A stretch of 64,000 nt of DNA, from assembly GCF_017876535.1 (NCBI RefSeq), contig NZ_JAGIOF010000001.1, forward strand, positions 3,100,001 through 3,164,000, read 5' to 3'. Source of the stretch: Paeniglutamicibacter kerguelensis (lineage in GTDB: Bacteria > Actinomycetota > Actinomycetes > Actinomycetales > Micrococcaceae). This document shows, one piece after another, positions 27,178 through 34,612 of this stretch (positions within the stretch are counted from its first letter, which is position 1; each line of letters opens with the position of its first letter). The position numbers and the translations under genes were made by a program. Under the pieces are notes generated by a model. The model saw nothing but the letters and a program-made list of their open reading frames with translations, was not told where the DNA came from and did not search any database.

Positions 27178-27242
27178 CGAATCTCCAGTGTTTGGGTTGG
27201 CGGGTGCCTTCGCGCCCGCCGAGGGATGGGCTATCGAAACCG

Positions 27243-27258
27243 GGTGACGGTCGTCACA
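27243..27258. promoter_or_regulatory. Palindrome site C (GGTGAC-N4-GTCACA)
   Basis: GGTGACGGTCGTCACA matches the island palindrome TGTGAC-N4-GTCACA at 11 of 12 positions. It lies 66-81 bp upstream of the cyclase ATG, in the 148-bp gap after the phytoene-dehydrogenase-like gene. The cyclase and ThDP genes may therefore have their own promoter. Confidence 0.6.
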
Positions 27259-27325
27259 ATCATTCAACTCATTGCCAATGTATCAGTGCGTAGGGGCCAG
27301 CAAAAGACCCTTCTCACATATCGGA

Positions 27326-28936
27326 TCACCGACGCTTGGGACGTCGGGCCGCCCGGATCAACCGTTGGGCGACCAGATGCCCCGAACTGCCGCCCAGGCC
27401 CGGGCCCGGGTGCGTTGCCGCCCCGATGTGCCAGAGGTTCTTGACCGGCGAGCGCCCCTTGCCAAGCCGCGGCAACGGACGCCACAACAGGTTTTGGTGC
27501 AGTTCGGCCGAGCCGCCGTACGGGTCGCCGGCCACGGCGTTCCTGTTCGCCCGGCTCAGCTGCCGCGGGTTGAACGCCTTGATGCCGAGCACCAGTTCCC
27601 CGAGGCCGGGGGCGTATTGCTCGATCTTGCCCAGCACCCTTTGAATGAACTCGTCCGTAAGTTGTTCGTCCCAGCCGTCACTCGTGTCCAGCTCCCCTGC
27701 AGCATCCCCCACGGGATCGAACGGCAGTTCCTGAAGCTGCAGCCATAGCGTCGCCTGGCCCTCGGGTGCGCGCGAGGGATCGAGCACGCATTGCTGGCCC
27801 ACCACGATGGTCGGGTTGGCCGGCAGCAGCCCGGCCTCCGCCTGGGCGCAGGCGATTGCCGTTGAGTCGGAGCCGGTTGAAATGTGGATCAGCGGGGTTT
27901 TGGCCAGGCGCTCGTCGTTCCACGGCACGGGGCCGGAGAGCGCGATGTGTATTTGCATGGCCGCGCGGCCCGGCCGGTGGGCACGGACCTCGGCACGGGT
28001 TTCCTCCGGCACTGCGGCGGGCCCAAGCAGTTCGTTGTACATCTGCGGAACCGAGACGGAGGCAAGGATCCCCCTGCGTGCGGTGAAGGTCTCGGTGGCA
28101 GTGCGCACCGCCGTCGCACGGCCACCTGAGACAACCACGCCCTGCGCGCGGGTGCCCTTGCGGATCACCACGCCGTGGTCGATGAGCAGTCGTTCGAAGG
28201 CAGCAATGAATTGCGCGGCCCCGCCCTGGACGACGGGCAAACCGAATTGGTGCATGCTGGCCGCCATGACCGGGAGCATGACGCCGCCGCTTGCCTGTTC
28301 GGGGCCAAGCCCCGCGTGCAGCAGCCAGGGCGCCCAGAGCTGGTCGACCTCCGTCCCGGTGAAGGTGCTGCGGGTCAGGTTGCGACCGCTCATCAGCCCC
28401 TGGCGCACCAGTTGCTGGGCCTTGTTCATTCCCAGGCGCATGGTCTTGAAGCCAAGTTTCGCGGCGTTCGGCAGGTTCATCTCGCTGCCCAACGCCCCGA
28501 AGATGACCGGTGCCTGCTTTCCGAAGTCTTCAAGCATGCGTGCATATGCCTCGCGGTCCCCTGCGTGCTCGAAGGCGTCGGCCGTGGCGCCGGGGTCCCG
28601 TTGGGCGTAGACCGCCGTGGTGGTCCCCCGCGCATCGGTGCCGATGCTTGCGCACACCCACGTGGTGTCCGCGTCCTCGGTGTTGCGGTAGCGCAGTCCC
28701 CGGATATGCAGCTCCTGCCCAAGCTCCGCGTAGGCGGCCCCAGCCATGAACAGCGGGTGCCAGGAGGAAAAGGTGTCATGGATGAACCCCGGGACCGTCA
28801 GCTCGCCCGAGTCGATGAACCCGCCGAGCCGCTCGTGTTCCTCCAGCAGCACCACTGCCGCCCCGCTGCGCGCCAGTTCGGCCGCGGCGACCAGGGAGTT
28901 GATGCCCGATCCAATAACGACGTAGTCGGTTTCCAT
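27326..28936 (-). CDS. Phytoene-dehydrogenase-like FAD oxidoreductase
   Basis: A 536-aa NAD(P)/FAD-dependent oxidoreductase of the CrtI / carotenoid isomerase-like family. The N-terminal FAD fold is VVIGSGINSLVAAAELARSG, with LLEEHERLGG following. The C-terminal FAD motif is HIGAATHPGPGLGGSSGH. No other carotenoid genes are present, so the family name should not be read as function. It lies 45 bp downstream of the oxygenase-reductase fusion in the indole-type unit, so it may oxidise an indoline or dioxindole-type alcohol, for example to isatin (inference). ATG at 28936 with GAGAGAGA upstream. Confidence 0.83.
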   Translation of the reverse strand: METDYVVIGSGINSLVAAAELARSGAAVVLLEEHERLGGFIDSGELTVPGFIHDTFSSWHPLFMAGAAYAELGQELHIRGLRYRNTEDADTTWVCASIGTDARGTTTAVYAQRDPGATADAFEHAGDREAYARMLEDFGKQAPVIFGALGSEMNLPNAAKLGFKTMRLGMNKAQQLVRQGLMSGRNLTRSTFTGTEVDQLWAPWLLHAGLGPEQASGGVMLPVMAASMHQFGLPVVQGGAAQFIAAFERLLIDHGVVIRKGTRAQGVVVSGGRATAVRTATETFTARRGILASVSVPQMYNELLGPAAVPEETRAEVRAHRPGRAAMQIHIALSGPVPWNDERLAKTPLIHISTGSDSTAIACAQAEAGLLPANPTIVVGQQCVLDPSRAPEGQATLWLQLQELPFDPVGDAAGELDTSDGWDEQLTDEFIQRVLGKIEQYAPGLGELVLGIKAFNPRQLSRANRNAVAGDPYGGSAELHQNLLWRPLPRLGKGRSPVKNLWHIGAATHPGPGLGGSSGHLVAQRLIRAARRPKRR

Positions 28937-28981
28937 GTGTTTCTCTCTCGCGTAGGTGCCAGGCAACCGGGTGCCCGGTGC

Positions 28982-30715
28982 TCAGCTGAAGTCCGGGTGC
29001 AAGGCCGTGCGGTGGTAGGCCCCGGCGTGGAAGACCAGCGGGTCACCCTCGATCCTGGAATACTTTTCCACCTCGCCCACGTAAATGACATGGTCGCCAG
29101 CCTCGTGCCTGGCCACAGTCCGGCACTGGAAGGTGGCGACGGCCCCCTCGAGCAGTGGCACCCCGGCAATCCCCTCTACGCAGTCCACTCCGGCGAACTT
29201 GTCCTCGGCCGGGGTGGCGAATTGGCGCGAGAGCACGTGCTGGGAGGATTCGAGCACGTTGATGGCGAAGTGCGTGGAGGCCTCGAAATCGCCCAACGAC
29301 GGCGCGAACTTGCTCGGGCACCAGAGCACCAGCGGCGGATCCATGGACACGGAGGTGAAGGAGTTGGCGGTCATCCCCACCTTCGCGCCCTGCGGGGTGC
29401 GGGTTGTCACCACCGTGACACCCGTGGCGAACTGGCCAAGCGTGGAGCGGAAGTCGCGCAGGTCGAACGTTGCGCCATCCTCTGCCACGGCGCGTTCCAT
29501 GAACGCCTCGGCCTCCTCGGGCTCGAACCACCAGGGGAAGAGCGTGCGCGGGTCGTCGAACCCGTTGGCCAACGCGGCGGCCAGGGATTCATGGTGCCGG
29601 GCCGCCGCGAGCATCTCCAGCTGCCAGGGCTTGCGTTCGCGCAGCATCGAGTTGGTCCACACCGTGGAGAACTGGCCCCAGCCGCGCCAGAACTCGTCGA
29701 AGGTGCGCAGCATCCACTCGGAGTCGAAGTCCTCGTCCCCGCGGGCATCGATGGCCCGGGCATAGTGGTCCGCGGCCAGCGTCGCGTTGTTGGAGCCCTG
29801 GCCGGTGAGCGAGTCGTTGAGCATGATTGCATCACCAATGCCCATGACAACCCGGCCGCCGGGCAGCACTCCCACCGCGGAGCGGAGCACCGGGGTGATG
29901 CGGCCGCGGAGCCCGGCACCGGCGTCGTTGAGCACCGAGCCGGCAAAGCGCGGGTATTCGTGGGGGAAGTGTTCGCGCAGGATCCCCAGCGACTTGGCCA
30001 GGTGCTCCTCGGCGGTGGTGACCGAGTCCCAGCAGTCCATGGGGCCTCCGGGAAGGCCCTCGAAGACCATCATCTGGCATGGCCCCTCGGTGCCCAGCCC
30101 GGGGAAGGTGAAGAACTCGCCGACCCCGGGCACGATGTTCATCCTGATACTCGTCGCATCAGGCTCTTCCCCGGTGCCGTGCGCGGGCTTGACGTAGGTG
30201 ACGGCCACGGCGCGCTGCGGACGGTCGAAGGGCGACTTGGCCCTGTCGGTGGCAAAGACCTGCCCCAGCTCGCCCTTCCCGGTCCCCACCACCACCAGGT
30301 CGAAGAGCGCCGCCAGCTCTTCGAGCCTGCGCACCGACAGCTTCTCGATCCGGAAGTCCCCGCCGCGGCCGATGAACGTCTCGATCCAGTGCGCGCACTT
30401 GACCCGCTGGTCCACCGACAGCGCTGGGCGCTCAAGCGTGCCCTGCCAGTCGATCTCCTCGCGCCCCTCGCCGCCCGCGATGTTCATGTGCACCCCGGTG
30501 ATGCCCATGTCCGCGGTGTTCGCCCCGGGGATTTCCAGCGGCTGCTGGACCCGCAGGGAGGAGGAGAACACGCATTGGCTGGAGGTGATCGCCCCGCTGC
30601 GGATCTGCTGGGCCGAGCGGTCGGAGAACAGGGTGACGCTGTGGCCCGAGCGCTGCAGGGCGAGGGCTAGCTGGGCACCGGATTCTCCGGCCCCGACGAT
30701 GGCGATGGTACGCAT
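28982..30715 (-). CDS. Styrene/indole monooxygenase-flavin reductase fusion (StyA2B-like)
   Basis: A 577-aa group E flavoprotein. Residues 1-~410 are a styrene-monooxygenase-type FAD oxygenase (VGAGESGAQLALALQRSG; MGIGDAIMLNDSLTGQGSNN). From about residue 422 a flavin reductase domain is fused (FRSTLGQFATGVTVVT, GMTANSFTSVSMDPPLVLWC). The same fusion is known as StyA2B in Rhodococcus opacus, working with a separate oxygenase StyA1. Residues S45-x-Q47-x-V49 resemble the fingerprint I recall for indole rather than styrene monooxygenases. Together with the upstream oxygenase it should epoxidise indole or a similar aromatic, using NADH-reduced FAD. It lies 40 bp after the StyA1-like gene. Confidence 0.9.
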   Translation of the reverse strand: MRTIAIVGAGESGAQLALALQRSGHSVTLFSDRSAQQIRSGAITSSQCVFSSSLRVQQPLEIPGANTADMGITGVHMNIAGGEGREEIDWQGTLERPALSVDQRVKCAHWIETFIGRGGDFRIEKLSVRRLEELAALFDLVVVGTGKGELGQVFATDRAKSPFDRPQRAVAVTYVKPAHGTGEEPDATSIRMNIVPGVGEFFTFPGLGTEGPCQMMVFEGLPGGPMDCWDSVTTAEEHLAKSLGILREHFPHEYPRFAGSVLNDAGAGLRGRITPVLRSAVGVLPGGRVVMGIGDAIMLNDSLTGQGSNNATLAADHYARAIDARGDEDFDSEWMLRTFDEFWRGWGQFSTVWTNSMLRERKPWQLEMLAAARHHESLAAALANGFDDPRTLFPWWFEPEEAEAFMERAVAEDGATFDLRDFRSTLGQFATGVTVVTTRTPQGAKVGMTANSFTSVSMDPPLVLWCPSKFAPSLGDFEASTHFAINVLESSQHVLSRQFATPAEDKFAGVDCVEGIAGVPLLEGAVATFQCRTVARHEAGDHVIYVGEVEKYSRIEGDPLVFHAGAYHRTALHPDFS

Positions 30716-30755
30716 TGAAAACTCCAGTGGTGTGGGAAGTGGTGTGTGGCCGTGC

Positions 30756-31991
30756 CTAGTGCACCGGGTCGAAGGAGCCGAGGTAGTCGTTTGCGGCTTC
30801 CTCGCTCATGAACCACGCGGCGAAGTCCGGCGGGTAGTCGAAGCCGTTGGCGAAGCGTTTGGCAATTTCGGGGTTCCCCTGGGCGGTGCCCAGCAGCTGC
30901 AGCGCGTGCGGGGCCGGCGGGGCCAGCATGGTGTTGGTCCAGGCCGCGACGTGCTGCGCGTACTCCCAGTAGCTCTCGAAGAGCCCCTGCTTGAACTCGT
31001 CGTCGAAGAGGCGCTCGCCGTGGTCGAGGATTCCCTCGAGGTAGGCGGCCGCGCACTTGGCGGCGTTGTTGGAGCCCTGCCCGGTGATGGGGTCGTTGAG
31101 CACCACCACGTCGGCCATGCCCAGCACCGTCTTTCCGGAGGGCAGGGTTGCCAGCGGGTGCCGGACGGTCGGGGGGAAGCGTCCCTGCAGCACGCCATTG
31201 GGGTCGGTGAGCGTCACGTCGGTGCAACGTTCGGCTTCCCACGGCAGATAGGTGCGCAGGATGCGCAGCGAGTTTTCCAGGTGTTCCTCGGGGGTCAGTC
31301 CCTTCCAGGAGTCCATGTCGGAACCGGGCAGGCCCTCGAACACCATGATGTCGCAGGGGCCGGTGACGGTCAGCGCGGGGAAGACGAAGTATTCGCCGAC
31401 GCCCGGGATGAGGTTGAAGTTGACCGCGGAGTAGTCCTCGCGCGGCTTCATGCCGTTCACGTAGGTCAGTGCCAGCGCCCGCTGCGGGGCTGCATATTGG
31501 CTGCGCTCGGCATCTCGTTCGAAGAGTCCGGCAATCTCACCCTTGCCCGCCGCCACCAGGACCAGTTCGCTCTGCTCCGCGTAGCGCTCGAGGTCCTCGA
31601 CGCCGGCTTCCTCGAAGACCAGGGTGCCGCCCCGGGCCTCGAAGACCTCCATGAACGCGGGGAACTTGACCCGCTGGTCGATCGACTGGGCCGGGGCTTC
31701 CAGCCGGTGCGCCCAGCTGATGGCCTTGACGCCGGGGGCCTCCGGCGGTGCCACGGTGAAGGCAATGCCCTCGACCACCGGGGCGTCGGGCCACAGGTCC
31801 AGGCCCAGCTCGCGTTCGTGCCCGAGCGACTGATCGAACATGCACTGGCTGGAGGCGATGGAGCCGGTGCGGATCTGCTCGGGGGTGCGGTTGGAGACGA
31901 GGGTGACGTCGTAGCCGGCGTCCAGCAGGCCGATGCCGAGCTGGAGGCCGGACTGGCCGGCGCCGACTATGGTGATGGTGCGTGGGGTCAT
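30756..31991 (-). CDS. Styrene/indole monooxygenase-like flavoprotein (StyA1-like)
   Basis: A 411-aa group E FAD monooxygenase without a reductase domain. The FAD fold starts IVGAGQSGLQLGIGL. The late motif VLGMADVVVLNDPITGQGSNN matches the fused paralog. Residues S47-x-Q49-x-M51 fit the S-x-Q-x-M pattern that I recall for indole monooxygenases; styrene enzymes have N-x-V-x-H. It would receive reduced FAD from the fused reductase encoded directly downstream. No styrene oxide isomerase or phenylacetaldehyde dehydrogenase is nearby, again favouring indole. ATG at 31991 was chosen because the dinucleotide fold begins at once; AGGA lies upstream. Confidence 0.9.
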   Translation of the reverse strand: MTPRTITIVGAGQSGLQLGIGLLDAGYDVTLVSNRTPEQIRTGSIASSQCMFDQSLGHERELGLDLWPDAPVVEGIAFTVAPPEAPGVKAISWAHRLEAPAQSIDQRVKFPAFMEVFEARGGTLVFEEAGVEDLERYAEQSELVLVAAGKGEIAGLFERDAERSQYAAPQRALALTYVNGMKPREDYSAVNFNLIPGVGEYFVFPALTVTGPCDIMVFEGLPGSDMDSWKGLTPEEHLENSLRILRTYLPWEAERCTDVTLTDPNGVLQGRFPPTVRHPLATLPSGKTVLGMADVVVLNDPITGQGSNNAAKCAAAYLEGILDHGERLFDDEFKQGLFESYWEYAQHVAAWTNTMLAPPAPHALQLLGTAQGNPEIAKRFANGFDYPPDFAAWFMSEEAANDYLGSFDPVH

Positions 31992-32049
31992 GGTCCTGGT
32001 TCCTTGTTCTCGCTGGAAATGATGGAGTGGGAGGTGTTGCGTAGGAAAA

Positions 32050-32838
32050 CTAGTTGGCCGCCAGCAGCGGGATGGCCGGCTCGTTGCGTTCGGGTCCCAT
32101 GGCGGAGTAGCCGCCGTCCACGGCCCAGTCCGCGCCGGTGACAAATGAGGTCTGGTCCGAGAGCAGGAACGCGACCACGTCGCCGACTTCCCCGGGGCGC
32201 CCGACCCTGCCCAGCAGGTGGAAGGGTGCCGCCACGGAATCCGTCTTGGCCAGGTCCCCTCCGGAGAGCGTGTCCATGATCTTGGACCAGGTCCAGCCCG
32301 GGCTGACCGAGTTCACCCGGATTCCGTCGGCCGCGAGGTCCGCGGCCATGGAACGGGTGACTTGCACCAGCGTTGCCTTGCTGGCCGGGTAGAGCCAACG
32401 GCCGGTCTGCGAGACGCCCGAGGAGATCGAGGTGAAATTGACGATCGCCCCGTGCCCCGAGGCGGCAAGCAACGGGCGGACCAGCTTGGCCAGCATCACG
32501 GCGGAGACGACGTTGATGTCCAGGGCGGTGAGCCAGTCGCTTCGGTTCGATTCGATGCCCTCGTCCAGGTAGCTGCAGGCCAGATTGACCAGGCCGTCAA
32601 GGCGCCCGTGGCGGGACTCGATGCCAGAGACCAGGGATTCGAGGGCGGCGTCGTCGGTGATGTCCACGGCATGGAATTCGATACCCGGGTGGCGTTGCTG
32701 CAGTTCGGCACCGCCCACCTCGTCGATGTCAACAACTATCACCCGCGCCCCGGCATCCATCAGCGAACCTGCAACCCCGGCGCCGACCTTGGTGGCTCCG
32801 CCGGTGAGCAGTACGACGCGATCCTGAAGCGATTTCAT
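32050..32838 (-). CDS. Short-chain dehydrogenase/reductase (SDR)
   Basis: A 262-aa classical SDR. The cofactor motif TGGATKVGAG is near residue 12, the Asp in VVDIDEVGG suggests NAD(H), and the active-site Ser lies in FTSISSG and the YPASK Tyr-Lys pair near 154. First gene of the minus-strand indole-type unit, with a strong GGAAGGAAG site. In the Acinetobacter iif indole operon an SDR oxidises the indole dihydrodiol to 3-hydroxyindolin-2-one, so the same step is a good guess here. It is divergent from an AraC-type regulator across 150 bp that carry direct repeats and a palindrome. Confidence 0.87.
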   Translation of the reverse strand: MKSLQDRVVLLTGGATKVGAGVAGSLMDAGARVIVVDIDEVGGAELQQRHPGIEFHAVDITDDAALESLVSGIESRHGRLDGLVNLACSYLDEGIESNRSDWLTALDINVVSAVMLAKLVRPLLAASGHGAIVNFTSISSGVSQTGRWLYPASKATLVQVTRSMAADLAADGIRVNSVSPGWTWSKIMDTLSGGDLAKTDSVAAPFHLLGRVGRPGEVGDVVAFLLSDQTSFVTGADWAVDGGYSAMGPERNEPAIPLLAAN

Positions 32839-32862
32839 GGTCTTCCTTCCCCGCAAACTTCC

Positions 32863-32878
32863 TGTGACCCATGTCATA
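32863..32878. promoter_or_regulatory. Palindrome site D (TGTGAC-N4-GTCATA)
   Basis: TGTGACCCATGTCATA matches the island palindrome at 11 of 12 positions. It sits 25-40 bp upstream of the SDR ATG, overlapping a candidate minus-strand -10 (TATGAC), a repressor-like position. An overlapping ACCCAT/ATGGGT repeat (32867-32884) is also present. Confidence 0.6.
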
Positions 32879-32924
32879 ATGGGTGGCCTGAGAAGAAACT
32901 ACCCCGCGGGGCACGGCCGCCTCT

Positions 32925-32959
32925 ATCCGTTTCGCGCACCTTCCATCCGATATGCGCAC
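32925..32959. promoter_or_regulatory. AraC-type direct repeats
   Basis: Two 15-bp direct repeats, ATCCGTTTCGCGCAC (32925-32939) and ATCCGATATGCGCAC (32945-32959), differ at three or four positions and start 20 bp apart, about two helical turns. They lie 30-64 bp before the AraC ATG and upstream of the presumed SDR promoter on the other strand. This is the geometry of AraC/XylS half-sites. Confidence 0.65.
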
Positions 32960-32988
32960 GGAGCGAGCACAGCAAAGGAGCATCCTGC

Positions 32989-34008
32989 ATGCTGACCCAG
33001 CAGCACACCATGCCTTCACCCAGCAGTGTGCTCGACGGGCTGCCGACGCTGCAGACACCCGACCCGCACGAAGCCCAGCAACGGATCAGCCAGCTCTTTT
33101 GCGAACACACGTTGCAGCCGATCTCGGGGCGCGGGAACGTGAAGCTGAACCTCCGCTCCACCGGTGCCGGATTCGGCGTGCACCTGCTGGACTACGGGAC
33201 GGCCGTGCGGATCAGCCCCGCCGCGTTGAAGACGTTTTACATGGTCCAGGTGCCGCTTGCGGGCAGCGCACAATTGCGGACCCCAGATTCAACCATCGAG
33301 TCGACACCCAACTTGGCCTCGGTCCCGCCGATCGACCACGATTTTTCGATGACCTGGCAGGCCGGGACGCCGCAGCTGATCGTCACCGCCCCGCGCGAGC
33401 TGCTCAGCGATGCGGCCGCGGCGCTCTACGGCGCCAGGCTCGAGGGGCCTCTGAAGTTGGCGAACAGCATGGACATGGCCACGCCGGAGGGCCGGTCGTT
33501 CTTGCGGTCAGTGTTTGAATACCACGACCTGCTCAACACCCCGGGGGCCGCACCGGCACCCTACGCCCGGCGCCTGCATGAGGAAATGGTTCTGGCCCGC
33601 TGGCTCATGGCGGTGAAATCGAACTTTTCAACGGCCCTCAGCCAATGGGACACCCCCGCCGAGGACAGCAAGAACTCGTCGCTGGTCTGCTCATTCTCGG
33701 AACTGCTAGATGCCCACAGCAGCGAGGACGTGAACGTCGGCGACCTGGCCGAGGCACTGGGGGTTTCAATCCGCACGCTTCAGGTCGCCCTCGCCAAGGA
33801 ACTGGGCTCCACTCCGTCCCAGATGCTGCGTGAGACACGACTGCGCCGCGCCCACGCAATGCTTGGTGAGGCCGATCCGCGCATCGACAGCGTGACAAGC
33901 ATTGCCGAACGCTGCGGCTTTGGGCACCTGGGGCGTTTCGCGCAGGCTTACAGGCAGCAATTCGGGTTCGCGCCCTCACAGACGCTGCGCAGCCCCTCCG
34001 CCGGATAG
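32989..34008 (+). CDS. AraC-family regulator of the indole-type operon (putative)
   Basis: A 339-aa AraC/XylS-type activator. The N-terminal half is an AraC_binding_2-like sensor domain (about 30-210). The C-terminal ~110 residues carry two HTHs (VNVGDLAEALGVSIRTLQVA and VTSIAERCGFGHLGRFAQAY). The ATG at 32989 has AAAGGAG eight bases upstream; the frame is open further 5' but only inside the antisense of the SDR gene. It is divergent from the SDR-oxygenase unit, with 15-bp direct repeats between them, so it is the prime candidate activator, probably responding to indole or a product. Its end converges on the hotdog thioesterase gene with 13 bp between. Confidence 0.88.
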   Translation: MLTQQHTMPSPSSVLDGLPTLQTPDPHEAQQRISQLFCEHTLQPISGRGNVKLNLRSTGAGFGVHLLDYGTAVRISPAALKTFYMVQVPLAGSAQLRTPDSTIESTPNLASVPPIDHDFSMTWQAGTPQLIVTAPRELLSDAAAALYGARLEGPLKLANSMDMATPEGRSFLRSVFEYHDLLNTPGAAPAPYARRLHEEMVLARWLMAVKSNFSTALSQWDTPAEDSKNSSLVCSFSELLDAHSSEDVNVGDLAEALGVSIRTLQVALAKELGSTPSQMLRETRLRRAHAMLGEADPRIDSVTSIAERCGFGHLGRFAQAYRQQFGFAPSQTLRSPSAG

Positions 34009-34021
34009 CCCCCCCCGGACG

Positions 34022-34501
34022 CTACTTCAGCAGTGCCGCACGAATCCCTCCCGGCCACGGCGCGGAGGAGTCTCTGCCCTGCGGCACGCATACGGTGACA
34101 AATCGACCCTCGGCGGCAAGCACCGCCCCGCGACCCTCGTGCGGATGCCCCCACACCCCGAAGGCGAAGTCCATCGAGCTGGTTCCGATGCGCTCGATCC
34201 TCACTGCCGTGGTGACCGCCTGCCCGAAATAGAGCTTGGCGCGGTAGTCGGTCTCGTGGCGCACGCGCGGCGCGATGGCGAAGTACGAATTCTGGCCCAG
34301 CTCGCGGAAGAGCTTTGCCTCGGCGGCCTCGACAAAGCGCAGGATCACCGAGTTGTGCTGGTGCCCGGCGGCGTCCGTGTCCACCCATTCAATGGTGCGC
34401 CGCAGGGAGTTTCCCGCCAGCCCGCCGGCAAGGAATTCCCCCACCAGGGCATCGATCGAGGCATCTGCGCCCCCGTCCGAATCAATTGAGTTTATGACCA
34501 T
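34022..34501 (-). CDS. Hotdog-fold acyl-CoA thioesterase (4HBT-like)
   Basis: A 160-aa protein of the 4-hydroxybenzoyl-CoA thioesterase family. Typical block IEWVDTDAAGHQHNSVILRF, where the Asp after WVD/TD is the usual catalytic acid, followed by FVEAAEAKLFRELG. It would hydrolyse an aryl- or short acyl-CoA. The ATG at 34501 is chosen over a TTG at 34522. It is transcribed divergently from the AAHS transporter; the 111-bp gap carries palindrome site E, so it may be co-regulated. Together with the TesB-like gene the island has two thioesterases, presumably for different CoA esters. Confidence 0.8.
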   Translation of the reverse strand: MVINSIDSDGGADASIDALVGEFLAGGLAGNSLRRTIEWVDTDAAGHQHNSVILRFVEAAEAKLFRELGQNSYFAIAPRVRHETDYRAKLYFGQAVTTAVRIERIGTSSMDFAFGVWGHPHEGRGAVLAAEGRFVTVCVPQGRDSSAPWPGGIRAALLK

Positions 34502-34525
34502 CGCTAACCAATCTCCATCCAACTA

Positions 34526-34555
34526 TTGTTACGTACGTCACGTTAACGCCATAAT
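34526..34555 (+). promoter_or_regulatory. Promoter of the AAHS transporter with palindrome site E
   Basis: TTGTTA (34526-34531), 18-bp spacer, CATAAT (34550-34555). The palindrome TGTTACGTACGTCACG (34527-34542; 10 of 12 matches to TGTGAC-N4-GTCACA) overlaps the -35 and spacer, a position that fits repression. Confidence 0.65.
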
Positions 34556-34612
34556 ACTAGGGATCGTCGCACCACCCCTCATTTTTCTTCCCTTCCACGC
34601 AAGGAGAACTAC

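Noticed and set aside
28982..32144. Reading the oxygenases as a styrene pathway
   Set aside because: No styrene oxide isomerase or phenylacetaldehyde dehydrogenase is present, the active-site pattern is indole-like, and the neighbours fit isatin and anthranilate.
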